Shown: positions 42,248-50,253 of the stretch, piece after piece | Layout: each line of letters begins with the position of its first letter | Position numbering within the stretch: the first letter of the stretch is position 1 | Assembly: GCF_000708045.1 (NCBI RefSeq) | Contig: NZ_ANIE01000005.1 | Coordinates: forward strand, 1 to 64,000 | DNA length: 64,000 bases | Direction: 5' to 3' | Source of the DNA: Marinobacter nitratireducens | GTDB lineage: Bacteria > Pseudomonadota > Gammaproteobacteria > Pseudomonadales > Oleiphilaceae | Notes under the pieces: generated by a model | Database searches by the model: none | What the model saw: only the letters and a program-made list of their open reading frames with translations | What the model was told of the DNA's origin: nothing | Program-made: the position numbers and the translations under genes

Positions 42248-42322
42248 AGCAGAGGTACAGAAACCTGCTGACGCATGACCTGAGCATTTGAGCTAAGAGC
42301 CAATCGGACCTTTACTTGTTCT

Positions 42323-44053
42323 ATGGACAGGAAAGGTCTCGCGCAGATTATCTATCAGATATGCACGGTGACTCTGGTGGCCATTGTGGTCGGAGCTGCC
42401 GCGTCGCTGGCGGCCATTGGTTTTGTCGAGTCAGTGCATTATCTCAATGGGCAGCTTCTGATCTCACCCTATGCCCGGGTGCTTGCAGAGGGGCGGCCAT
42501 TGCTGGTGGCAGCGGCGACTCTGTTAGTGCCGGCCGCCGGTGGTCTGGTGGTCGGCCTGATTGTTCATTTTCTGATACCGGAACGCCGCGGCCTTGCGCC
42601 CCCGGATGCCATCCTGGCGGCCCAGACGAGCGGGCCCGCGCCGGGGTTCAGAAGTGGACTGGCGTCCAGCTTTGCCGCTCTGGTGTCCCTTGGCAGCGGG
42701 GCGTCAGTGGGACAGTACGGGCCGCTGGTCTACCTTGGGGCCATGTTTGGCAGCCTCGCCGGGCGCTTGCGGCTGAACCTTCGCCACCAGCGTTCCATTG
42801 CCATTGCCTGCGGTGTTGCAGCGGCTATCTCCACGGCGTTCAATGCGCCCATAGCCGGTCTGGTATTCGCCCATGAAGTCATCCTGCGCCACTACTCCCT
42901 TCGCGCCTTTGCGCCAGTGACCGTTGCCGCCGCCACCGGTTACATCGTTGCCAATGTCATTTTCGATCGCCCGGCGTTGTTTCTGGTGAGCTTCGACAGA
43001 GTGGAGCACAGCTACGAGTTCCTGTTCTTTGCCGTGGAGGGGGTGCTGTGCGCGGGATTGGCCTGGGCATTCATGCGGTTACTACGAGCAAGCACTGGTG
43101 CCGCAAGGCACTACATCGCCTGGCCCTGGGCCCGTCCAGCGGTTGCCGGGTTGGCGGTGGGGCTGGTAGCCCTGTGGATACCAGAGGTGATGGGGATCGG
43201 CCAGGAGACGCTCCGCTTTGCCACCATTGAGGGCGCGTTTGGTATCGGTGAGCTGGGGCTGATCATCATCGCCAAACTGGCCGTCACAGCCCTTTGCGTG
43301 GGCTTTGGCTTTGTGGGCGGGGTGTTCAGCCCCGCCTTGCTGATCGGCATTCTCTTTGGTGCATTCTACGGTCTGGTGTTGCCTTACCTGATTCCCGTGC
43401 CACATTCCGGGCTGGTGGTGTATGCCATCTGCGGAATGATGGCCCTGGCCAGCTCTGTAATTGGTGCTCCGCTCACCACCATTCTGATCGTGTTCGAACT
43501 GACGCGCAGCTATGACCTGACCATTGCGGCCATGGTCGCCGTGGTATTTTCCAACCTGATTTCTTATCGCGTGGTCGGGCGTTCGCTGTTTGATCTGCAG
43601 CTCCGGGCCTGGGGCTTTGATCTCTCGTTGGGCCGGGACAAAGCCATTCTGGAGAACCACCGGATTCGGGATTATCTCTCAAGGGAGTTCACGGCGGTTG
43701 ATGAGTCGGAATCCGTTGGAGGGGTTCGTCAGCGCCTGGTGGATGACCATCGAGCCGAAGCCATGGTATTGGAAGAGACGGGGGCGTTGCTGGGGGTGAT
43801 CCGGGTACAGGGGGTTCTGAACAGCCCGGCGGCAATGCCGGCCAGGGACGCCATGATCACGTCCTTCACCACCTTTGATGAGGATACGTCGGTTTGGGAT
43901 TCCATGGACATGTTGCGAGGGTTTCTGGGCGAGGCCGTTCCTCTGGTAAGCCACAGCGGCCGGCTCTTGGGAGTGGTTCCTGAGGAGGCGGTGATACGGG
44001 CATACCTGGAAATCGTGCACGATCTGCGTGAGGAAGAAAATGAAGCGGCTTAG
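42323..44053 (+). CDS. ClC-type chloride channel/transporter protein lacking both gating glutamates
   Basis: A 576-residue protein with the ClC fold (about residues 10-430) and a C-terminal CBS-pair-like region. Signature GSGASVGQYGP replaces the usual G-x-x-x-GREGP, so the external gating Glu is Tyr (Y132), and FNAPIAGLVFAHEVI aligns with FNAPLAGILFIIEEM so that the inner proton Glu is Val. GFVGGVFSPALLIG (GxFxP) and the late helices are intact. Family ClC antiporters need both glutamates; without them, channel-like or uncoupled Cl- (or other anion) flow is likely, by inference. Its 3' end overlaps the next gene by 14 bases. Confidence 0.88.
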   Translation: MDRKGLAQIIYQICTVTLVAIVVGAAASLAAIGFVESVHYLNGQLLISPYARVLAEGRPLLVAAATLLVPAAGGLVVGLIVHFLIPERRGLAPPDAILAAQTSGPAPGFRSGLASSFAALVSLGSGASVGQYGPLVYLGAMFGSLAGRLRLNLRHQRSIAIACGVAAAISTAFNAPIAGLVFAHEVILRHYSLRAFAPVTVAAATGYIVANVIFDRPALFLVSFDRVEHSYEFLFFAVEGVLCAGLAWAFMRLLRASTGAARHYIAWPWARPAVAGLAVGLVALWIPEVMGIGQETLRFATIEGAFGIGELGLIIIAKLAVTALCVGFGFVGGVFSPALLIGILFGAFYGLVLPYLIPVPHSGLVVYAICGMMALASSVIGAPLTTILIVFELTRSYDLTIAAMVAVVFSNLISYRVVGRSLFDLQLRAWGFDLSLGRDKAILENHRIRDYLSREFTAVDESESVGGVRQRLVDDHRAEAMVLEETGALLGVIRVQGVLNSPAAMPARDAMITSFTTFDEDTSVWDSMDMLRGFLGEAVPLVSHSGRLLGVVPEEAVIRAYLEIVHDLREEENEAA

Positions 44054-45167
44054 CGCGTTCTCCGTTGTCTTCACCGTTGCCGGGTTATTGTCCTTGCCGG
44101 CTTCGCTGCATGCTCAAGCGGGGCGGGATGACGCTGACGTGCTGACGGTGGCAACCTGGGGAGGTGCTTATGAGGAAAGTCAGCGCCGAGCTTATTTTGA
44201 GCCGTTCACCGAGGCAACGGGTATTGCCATTAAAACGGTCCATTACGACGGCGGTCTGAGAGAGCTCCGGGAGCAGGCCGCCAATAACAGGCCTGAGTGG
44301 GATGTCATCGACATGATCCAGTCCGATGCCAGCGCTGCCTGCCAGGAGGGATTGCTGGCAACGATTGATCCACGGATTCTTACACCGGCCCCTGATGGCA
44401 CACCGGCGGTCGAGGATTTTATGGCTGACGCGATCCAGCCATGTTTCATCACCCAGATTGTCTTTTCCACGGTGATCGCGTTTGATAACCGGGCGTTTCC
44501 GGGGATGAAGCCGGACAGCGTTGAGGACTTTTTTGATTTGGAGACCTTTCCCGGGAAACGCGCTCTGCGCAAATCCCCTGCCGGCCTGCTCGAATGGGCG
44601 CTGCTCTCGCTGTCTGTGCCCCGGGAGCAACTCTACGACCTGCTCAGTACCCGAAGAGGCCTGGAATTAGCGGCCCGACGCCTGGATGGCATTCGGGGTT
44701 CGATCCTCTGGTGGACCAGTGGTGAGGAGCCCGTGGAACTGCTCACCAGCGGGCAGGCAGCCATGGCCACCGGATACAACGGTCGCTTTTTTCATGCCCG
44801 GGCGATGGAAGGGGCGCCGATTTCGGTGATTTGGGATGGGCAGTTGATCGGATTTAACAGCTGGACCATTGCCCGGGCATCGAAGCGGGCAGAGCTTGCT
44901 ACTGAATTCATCGCCTTTGCGACGCAGCCGGCCAGAATGGCAGCCCAGGCCAGCCTGATCAGCTATGGGCCCACCCGGAAATCCGCTCAGCAGATGGTGG
45001 GACTGCACCGCGATACGGGCGTGCCAATGCGCCCCTACATGCCCACGGCCCCAGCTCACATGGGGCGTGCTGTTATCCGCGATCACCGCTGGTACTCCCA
45101 GACCGTGGATCTCCGGGAACAGTGGTTTCTTGACTGGCTTGGCCAGGTAGACCAGAAACCTCAGTGA
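44040..45167 (+). CDS. ABC-type substrate-binding protein, PotD-like
   Basis: A 375-residue periplasmic protein with signal peptide (ending LHA before QAG). It has the VLTVATWGGAYEESQRRAYFEPFTEATG opening pattern of spermidine/putrescine-type (PotD/PotF) binding proteins, then WDVIDMIQSDA and a late FIAFATQPARMAAQAS. Start 44040 is preferred because GAGGAAG lies just upstream; it overlaps the ClC gene by 14 bases. No permease or ATPase gene follows, so the binding protein is an orphan here and must share a permease encoded elsewhere or act in sensing. Confidence 0.87.
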   Translation: MKRLSAFSVVFTVAGLLSLPASLHAQAGRDDADVLTVATWGGAYEESQRRAYFEPFTEATGIAIKTVHYDGGLRELREQAANNRPEWDVIDMIQSDASAACQEGLLATIDPRILTPAPDGTPAVEDFMADAIQPCFITQIVFSTVIAFDNRAFPGMKPDSVEDFFDLETFPGKRALRKSPAGLLEWALLSLSVPREQLYDLLSTRRGLELAARRLDGIRGSILWWTSGEEPVELLTSGQAAMATGYNGRFFHARAMEGAPISVIWDGQLIGFNSWTIARASKRAELATEFIAFATQPARMAAQASLISYGPTRKSAQQMVGLHRDTGVPMRPYMPTAPAHMGRAVIRDHRWYSQTVDLREQWFLDWLGQVDQKPQ

Positions 45168-45346
45168 CGCGGATTATTGCTGTCGGGTGAGGATTCGTCT
45201 TCAGAGACGTTGTCGTCCGAGGTCAGGTAGAAGTCTTTGTCTTCGTAGGTTTTCAGCTCGGGGTCCTCAATCGTGTTCTTGCGTTTGCCCTGAAACAGCC
45301 AGTAGGCAATGATTCCAATGATCACTGCCAGGATGATCCATTTCAT
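45161..45346 (-). CDS. Small single-pass membrane protein
   Basis: A 61-residue protein with one N-terminal helix (WIILAVIIGIIAYWLF), a positive stop-transfer patch (GKRKN) and an acidic Asp/Ser/Glu-rich tail. Family unknown. An AGGGTAACC-type weak site lies upstream of the ATG. It is convergent with the binding-protein gene and overlaps its stop by 7 bases. Function unknown; the compact gene looks real because of its topology and start site. Confidence 0.6.
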   Translation of the reverse strand: MKWIILAVIIGIIAYWLFQGKRKNTIEDPELKTYEDKDFYLTSDDNVSEDESSPDSNNPRH

Positions 45347-45502
45347 TTGCGGTTACCCTCCTGCGGTTTCCTATCTATGATTCAGGACTCTTCGGCGCTA
45401 TTCGTCAATGTGGAAAGTCCACTCTTTCCCGTAAGGTTTAGACAACACGCACGTAAGAGAGTTTGTTAGGGTTATGGTCAGGCCGTTGAAGGGAGGGCGT
45501 TT

Positions 45503-45682
45503 ATGGGCACTCTGCTGACGATTCTCGCAGTACTGTTCATCGCGTTGATCATTATTATTCCGTTGGTCGAAAAGTATGCGCCCAAGGGGGAACCCCGTGA
45601 TTACGGGAACATTGCGCGGTGGATTATCCCGCTGATGATGGTGATCCTGGTGCTTCAGTTGGTGCGTTACTATTTTTTCTGA
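45503..45682 (+). CDS. Small two-helix membrane protein
   Basis: A 59-residue protein with two hydrophobic helices (LLTILAVLFIALIIIIPLV and WIIPLMMVILVLQLVRYYFF) joined by EKYAPKGEPRDYGNIA, below the usual size cut-off. GGGAGGG lies 6 bases before the ATG at 45503, a strong ribosome site. Its stop codon overlaps the convergent deoxyribosyltransferase gene by 13 bases. Family unknown; the topology resembles small stress-linked inner-membrane proteins, but nothing confirms this. Confidence 0.65.
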   Translation: MGTLLTILAVLFIALIIIIPLVEKYAPKGEPRDYGNIARWIIPLMMVILVLQLVRYYFF

Positions 45683-46221
45683 GTTGAAAGGGCTTCCACG
45701 CAGCGCTCGAAGAGAACCGTTGAAAAGAAGGGATGATCGCCGGGGCGCTCAGCCACGAATAGCTTCCCCCCTGACGCTTCAATGCCGCCTTCGATCATCA
45801 GGTTGTCGCTGAGCTCAAAGTCTTCAATGGTATGGCCAAGATCGTCCAGTACGGTGTCGCCGGCCCGCTCCTGATAGGGGCGATTGTCCAGAGTGAAGCC
45901 GAACGCCGGTTTGCCCTGACCGATCATATAGCCCACTTCAAAGACGGTACCCGGGTCAGCGCTGATGCCACGAAACGGCGTCAGGTTGGCGATGATGGCA
46001 TCGCAGCCGTCCATCAGTTCGCGATTCGCCCGGTAAATGCGATGGCCACGATCAGCCTTCGCCTCATCCTCTGGAAATTCCATTTCGACGTCGAGTGGGT
46101 CTACGCCCTCAAGCTCGAACTGCTCGAGAATTCGTTTCTTCTCCGCGACTATGCTCCGGTGTTCTTTCCGGGGAAAGAAAACTTCCGGGCCGGCGAGATA
46201 GATGCGTTTGAGGTGTGACAT
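45670..46221 (-). CDS. Nucleoside 2-deoxyribosyltransferase family protein
   Basis: A 183-residue protein starting at 46221 (MSHLKRIYLAGPEVFFPR). The family opening YLAGPEVF, the segment GCDAIIANLTPFRGISADPGTVFEVGYM with the conserved Asp and catalytic-type Glu, and the Gly-rich GQGKPAFGF fit nucleoside 2-deoxyribosyltransferases, which swap bases on deoxyribose; many bacterial relatives are instead hydrolases or have regulatory roles. The longer frame to 46269 is rejected for lack of similarity. It lies 7 bases downstream of the universal stress protein gene and is probably in the same operon. Confidence 0.85.
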   Translation of the reverse strand: MSHLKRIYLAGPEVFFPRKEHRSIVAEKKRILEQFELEGVDPLDVEMEFPEDEAKADRGHRIYRANRELMDGCDAIIANLTPFRGISADPGTVFEVGYMIGQGKPAFGFTLDNRPYQERAGDTVLDDLGHTIEDFELSDNLMIEGGIEASGGKLFVAERPGDHPFFSTVLFERCVEALSTQKK

Positions 46222-46228
46222 GGGGTGG

Positions 46229-46666
46229 TTAGTCCTGCTGATCAAGGGCGGGTAATACGAGCACGGCACAGGGAGCGTTTACGGAAACATACTCGACGGT
46301 CGCCCGTCGCAGAGGCCAGTGCCCGCTGCTCCCCCTCGACACAAGTATCATCAGGTCCACGCACAACTGCCCCGCCAGGGCGACGAGTGTCTCTCCGGGC
46401 GACCCGGCAACCACGTGCAGTGCCGCCCGCTGGTTAAGGGGGAGGTATTTCCGAGCGAGTAAATCCAGGTGGTTCTGGACTTCAGACTCTTTCTCCTCCG
46501 GCGAATGTTCCTCGACATGGGGGAAAAAGCCCCCGCCGTCGGGGTTGTAGACGCTGGCCAGGTGGAGTTCACCGTCTTCGCTGAGCAGCTCAAGAGAAGC
46601 CTCCAGCGCCCGTTTACCCTCGCCGTCGTCTTCGGGATCAATGGCGATCAGCAGCTTGTGGTACAT
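46229..46666 (-). CDS. Universal stress protein (UspA family)
   Basis: A 145-residue USP with MYHKLLIAIDPEDDG at the start, the ATP-type loop G-x2-G-x9-G region VSRGSSGHWPLRRATVEYVS and the final NAPCAVLVLP. The ATG at 46666 is chosen because AGGAGG lies 6 bases before it; the alternative at 46672 is too close. Its start lies 29 bases inside the end of the BCCT gene, so the two are translationally coupled. Many BCCT genes are followed by such USP genes, thought to regulate the transporter. It is cytoplasmic. Confidence 0.92.
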   Translation of the reverse strand: MYHKLLIAIDPEDDGEGKRALEASLELLSEDGELHLASVYNPDGGGFFPHVEEHSPEEKESEVQNHLDLLARKYLPLNQRAALHVVAGSPGETLVALAGQLCVDLMILVSRGSSGHWPLRRATVEYVSVNAPCAVLVLPALDQQD

Positions 46667-48257
46667 ACTCATCCTCCTCAATCGGTGCGGCATCGGCTTC
46701 CACCTCAGGGAATGCGCGCCCATGTACAAGTTCACCCACGCTGTATCCACGGTAGTCTGCATGAAGCGCTCGGTACAACGATATGGCCATGAAGAGCAAC
46801 AGGACGCAGAAGGGTAATCCCAGAGACGTAATGACGTTCTGGAGTGCGTCCAGCCCTCCGGAGAGCAAAAGAGTGGCTGCAATCACGCCTTGCGCGGCCG
46901 CCCAGAAAATGCGCTGCCGAATCAATGATGGTTGGTCTTCCCGGCGGGTCAGCATATCAATCACCAGCGACGCCGAGTCCGAGGAGGTGGTAAAGAAAAT
47001 GACGATAATCACCACGCTGAGCACGGATGCGGCTTCGGCCCACGGGAACGCCTCAAGGAAGGCGAAAATGGCGACCGATGGATCCTGTTGTACCTGCTCC
47101 GCCAAGGCGATCTGGCCATTCATTTCCACATTGATCGCGGATAGCCCGAAGATGCCAAACCAGACGAGTGTGAATGCCGTGGGCGCAAACAGGACACCGG
47201 CCACAAACTCCCGGATGGTTCTGCCTCGTGAAATGCGGGCAATAAAAATGCCCACGTAGGGTGCCCAGGAGATCGTCCAGGCCCAATAGAATAGTGTCCA
47301 GTTTCTCTGCCAGTCGGATTCGCGGAACGTCTCGGTCCAGAAGGCCAGCCAGGGCAGGGCGTCCAGATAATTGCCAACGCTTTGTACCATTCCCTCGGCA
47401 ATAAACACCGTCGGCCCGACCGCTAATACGAACAGCAACAGGAAAATCGCCAATAGAATATTGAGTTGGGAGAGCCGGCGGACGCCCTTGTCGAGACCCA
47501 AGGCGACAGAAGTTGCAGCAATGCCTGCAATAACCGTTATAAGACCCACTTGAACAGGCCCGCTGACCGGCACGCCAAAGAGGTAGTTCAGGCCACTGTT
47601 CAGCTGCAGAGTGCCCAAGCCCAGGGATGTGGCCACGCCAAAGAGTGTGCCCAATACGGCAACCACGTCGATGGTCCATCCCCAGGGCCCAAAAGCTCGT
47701 TCACCAAGGATGGGGTAGAACAGGCTACTGATGCGCATAGGAAGTTTGTGTCGGTAAGCAAAGTACCCGATCGCCAGCCCAGGCATGGCAAATATGGTCC
47801 AGGTGTGAAGCCCGAAGTGGTATAGCGAAATGGTCATAGCATCGCTTGCCGCTCGCTCAGAGCCGCTTGCCACTCCGTAGAATGGTGGGTTGGCAAAGTG
47901 GGATACGGGTTCGGCGACCCCCCAGAACATCAGAATGGTGCCAATGCCGGCAGCAAACAGCATGGTGAACCAGGTGAGATTGGAGTAGTCGGGTCGGCTG
48001 TCATCCCCACCCAGGCGAATGGTGCCATATCGACTGAAGGCGAGGCCGAGGAGAAAGACGAACAACGACGAAACGGACAGTATGTAGAACCAGCCCAGAT
48101 TATGGGCGACCCAACCGGTTAAGTAGCCAAAACTGTCGGCGACGGTCTGATCAAACGGGATAGCGAGGCATACAAACAACACCGCGATCCCGGCCGAGGA
48201 AAAAAAGACCGCGGGAATGGTTTCGAGCCCTAACCAGCGTTGAATCCGTTCAAACAC
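46638..48257 (-). CDS. BCCT-family osmolyte transporter (choline/betaine/carnitine type)
   Basis: A 539-residue protein with about twelve membrane helices. Signatures are AAGIGTILMFWGVAEPVSHF, GPWGWTIDVVAVLGTLFGVATSLGLG and FYWAWTISWAPYVGIFIARISRGRTIREF. These are the BCCT substrate and sodium regions; the Trp-rich box in FWGVAEP and YWAWTISWAP is typical for betaine-like ligands. Gly-Met in the usual MGMGIG motif is replaced (FAAGIG), which may shift coupling or substrate choice. It is followed by an overlapping USP gene. It is likely used to take up compatible solutes under salt stress, consistent with a marine organism. Confidence 0.93.
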   Translation of the reverse strand: MFERIQRWLGLETIPAVFFSSAGIAVLFVCLAIPFDQTVADSFGYLTGWVAHNLGWFYILSVSSLFVFLLGLAFSRYGTIRLGGDDSRPDYSNLTWFTMLFAAGIGTILMFWGVAEPVSHFANPPFYGVASGSERAASDAMTISLYHFGLHTWTIFAMPGLAIGYFAYRHKLPMRISSLFYPILGERAFGPWGWTIDVVAVLGTLFGVATSLGLGTLQLNSGLNYLFGVPVSGPVQVGLITVIAGIAATSVALGLDKGVRRLSQLNILLAIFLLLFVLAVGPTVFIAEGMVQSVGNYLDALPWLAFWTETFRESDWQRNWTLFYWAWTISWAPYVGIFIARISRGRTIREFVAGVLFAPTAFTLVWFGIFGLSAINVEMNGQIALAEQVQQDPSVAIFAFLEAFPWAEAASVLSVVIIVIFFTTSSDSASLVIDMLTRREDQPSLIRQRIFWAAAQGVIAATLLLSGGLDALQNVITSLGLPFCVLLLFMAISLYRALHADYRGYSVGELVHGRAFPEVEADAAPIEEDEYVPQAADRH

Positions 48258-48325
48258 CCTGTTTTACTCCTCCCAGTTATCCGAACACGGGCCACGACAG
48301 CCCTAGCATAAAAGAGGAAACGCAG

Positions 48326-48781
48326 ATGTCCAAACCCAGCGAAGCAAAACAGAGGGCGATCCTCAAGCGTCTGGATAAATTCAGCCGTTTTACAGACAGT
48401 AGCATTGGCATACCGTTTACAAAGTTCCAGATCGGTGCTGAGGCGATCATAGGGTTGTTGCCCGTTATCGGGGATATGGCCGGTCTTGTGCTGTCATGCT
48501 ATGTCCTGTTGGAGGCCCAGAGGGCGGGTGCCAGCAGGGCGGTCAAGTTGAGAATGCTGCGGAACATGGGGATTGATTTCCTGGGAGGTCTCCTGCCCGT
48601 ATTTGGCGATGCATTTGATGCCATTTACAAAGCAAATACCCGGAATACCCGCCTGTTAAGAAACTATCTTGAGGAGCAGCTGGAGGTTGAACCGCCGGCG
48701 CCACCTTTTCCATGGAAGGCTCTGATCTGGCTATCGGTTCTGTTTGCTGTCCTGACGGGAGGCTTAACCCTGCTTCTTTGA
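48326..48781 (+). CDS. DUF4112 membrane protein
   Basis: A 151-residue protein of DUF4112 with two hydrophobic segments around residues 35-60 (AEAIIGLLPVIGDMAGLVLSCYVL pattern) and 85-100 (FLGGLLPVFGDAFDAIY), each with the family's PxxGD turn, and a third helix at the C terminus (WLSVLFAVLTGGLTLLL). Function is unknown. It is divergent from BCCT and 64 bases upstream of the PilZ gene, with AGAGGAAA before the ATG. Cotranscription with the PilZ gene is plausible. Confidence 0.85.
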   Translation: MSKPSEAKQRAILKRLDKFSRFTDSSIGIPFTKFQIGAEAIIGLLPVIGDMAGLVLSCYVLLEAQRAGASRAVKLRMLRNMGIDFLGGLLPVFGDAFDAIYKANTRNTRLLRNYLEEQLEVEPPAPPFPWKALIWLSVLFAVLTGGLTLLL

Positions 48782-48844
48782 CTACTCTAGGATAAGACGC
48801 TGAGATGAGTTCGTCGTGCCACTGCCCTTGCCAAGGGGAATCAG

Positions 48845-49261
48845 ATGAGACGCTTTATTCGCCACCCCACGGAGTTTCCGATCCTGATTTTTGCCGGGGA
48901 TTGCGCCTCAGGGGATGAGGCCAGCATGTGTGACATCAGCCAGGGTGGGTTGGCCTGTCGTCTTACAAGGAAGCTCAGGGTGGGAGAGACCGTGGCACTG
49001 GGAATTCCGTCTATTCAGCAGGACTATCGAATCGCGGGTCAGATAGTGCGTTGCCGGCGGTGTAGGGCGGGATACAGGATCGCCGTCCAGTTTTCTGATG
49101 AGGCCGAATCGTTCAAAACCAAAATGGTTGAGCAAGTCTGCCAGATTGAACATTTTCGCCGCGAACTCTGCCGGGAAGGGTGTGAGCTGGATAGCGAAGC
49201 CGCAGCGCGAGAATGGATCTCGCGCTTCGGTGGTCAGTTTGCCGATATTTTCTCGGGGTAG
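48845..49261 (+). CDS. PilZ-domain protein
   Basis: A 138-residue protein with a PilZ domain over residues about 1-90: the RRFIRHP opening (RxxxR-like basic patch), CDISQGGLACRL (D-x-S-x-G-G) and a barrel strand YRIAVQFSD. PilZ domains bind cyclic di-GMP through these residues. The tail of about 45 residues is Cys- and Arg-rich and unassigned. With the diguanylate cyclase at 37 kb and the EAL gene at the right edge it indicates c-di-GMP signalling in this organism. The target is unknown. An AAGGGGA site precedes the ATG. Confidence 0.87.
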   Translation: MRRFIRHPTEFPILIFAGDCASGDEASMCDISQGGLACRLTRKLRVGETVALGIPSIQQDYRIAGQIVRCRRCRAGYRIAVQFSDEAESFKTKMVEQVCQIEHFRRELCREGCELDSEAAAREWISRFGGQFADIFSG

Positions 49262-49286
49262 CCGAAAGACTGCGTTTACGCCACGA

Positions 49287-50177
49287 TCATGACAGTGTCG
49301 CCAGCAGGCTGTTGATGGCCTGGGCAAAGGGTACCGGGGAATCCTCCTGCAGAAAATGGCCGCCTTTGAGAGTGATGTGGTTCTGGTCTTTTGCCCCTGG
49401 AATACGCTTTTGCATGAACGCGTCTCCGCCACGGGTAATCGGGTCACCATTACTGAAGGTGGTCAGGAAAGGCTTCTCCCAGCGCTCTAGAACCTGCCAG
49501 GCGTTGCGGTTGGCTTCGCTCGCCGGATCGTCCGGGCGCACCGGAACAAGTCGCGGGAAAGCCCGGGCGCCGGCTTTGAATTTCTTGCCCGGGAAGGGGG
49601 CGTCGTAGGCTCTTAGTTCGTCCGGACCGAGCTTACGGAACGAGCCGGCGTTGATGATTCTACCAATGGGAAACCAGGGGCTGTGCAGGGCAAAGTTCTT
49701 CCAGAGGTTGAACGCTGGCGGGACCTTCTGGTCACCGGTTGGCAGCATGCCGTTGCCCACGACGATGGCCCGGAAGCGATCCGGGTTCTCTGCTGCGAGC
49801 CTCAGGCCCAACAGTGATCCCCAGTCCTGACACACCAGCGTGATGTTGTTCAGGCCGAGCCTGTCGATGAACCGCTGCATCCAGTCCATATGCTGTTGGT
49901 AACTGTAGTCGTCGATGGATGTCGGTTTGTCGGATTTACCAAAGCCGATCAGATCCGGGGCGATGACTCTGTGACCTGCGGCGGCACAGACAGGGATCAT
50001 GTGCCGGTAGAGGTAGGACCAGGAGGGTTCTCCATGCATCATCAGGATCGGGTTGGCATCAGATGGCCCTTCGTCGACGTAGTGCATTCGTAGCCCGTCG
50101 AGATCAACGTAGTTGGGCTCAAAAGGGTAATCGAGCAGACGGGCAAAGCGTGCTTCCGGGGTCCGGACGAAATCCAT
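49287..50177 (-). CDS. Haloalkane dehalogenase
   Basis: A 296-residue alpha/beta hydrolase starting at 50177 (MDFVRTPEARF). It has the haloalkane-dehalogenase set: MMHGEPSWSYLYRHM, nucleophile elbow VCQDWGSLLGLRLA (nucleophile D118, halide-binding W119), and catalytic His in GGHFLQEDSP. This enzyme class cleaves carbon-halogen bonds hydrolytically to an alcohol. The cap region has the second Trp expected for halide binding. Marine bacteria often carry such genes. It is a single gene, convergent with the PilZ gene. An AGGAGAGG-type site lies just before the ATG. Confidence 0.92.
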   Translation of the reverse strand: MDFVRTPEARFARLLDYPFEPNYVDLDGLRMHYVDEGPSDANPILMMHGEPSWSYLYRHMIPVCAAAGHRVIAPDLIGFGKSDKPTSIDDYSYQQHMDWMQRFIDRLGLNNITLVCQDWGSLLGLRLAAENPDRFRAIVVGNGMLPTGDQKVPPAFNLWKNFALHSPWFPIGRIINAGSFRKLGPDELRAYDAPFPGKKFKAGARAFPRLVPVRPDDPASEANRNAWQVLERWEKPFLTTFSNGDPITRGGDAFMQKRIPGAKDQNHITLKGGHFLQEDSPVPFAQAINSLLATLS

Positions 50178-50253
50178 GGTCCTCTCCTTATCCACTGTTT
50201 TTATAGGTTTGTGGACGAAGAGTATAGCGAGTTGTACGCGGCCTGTGGCGCTG

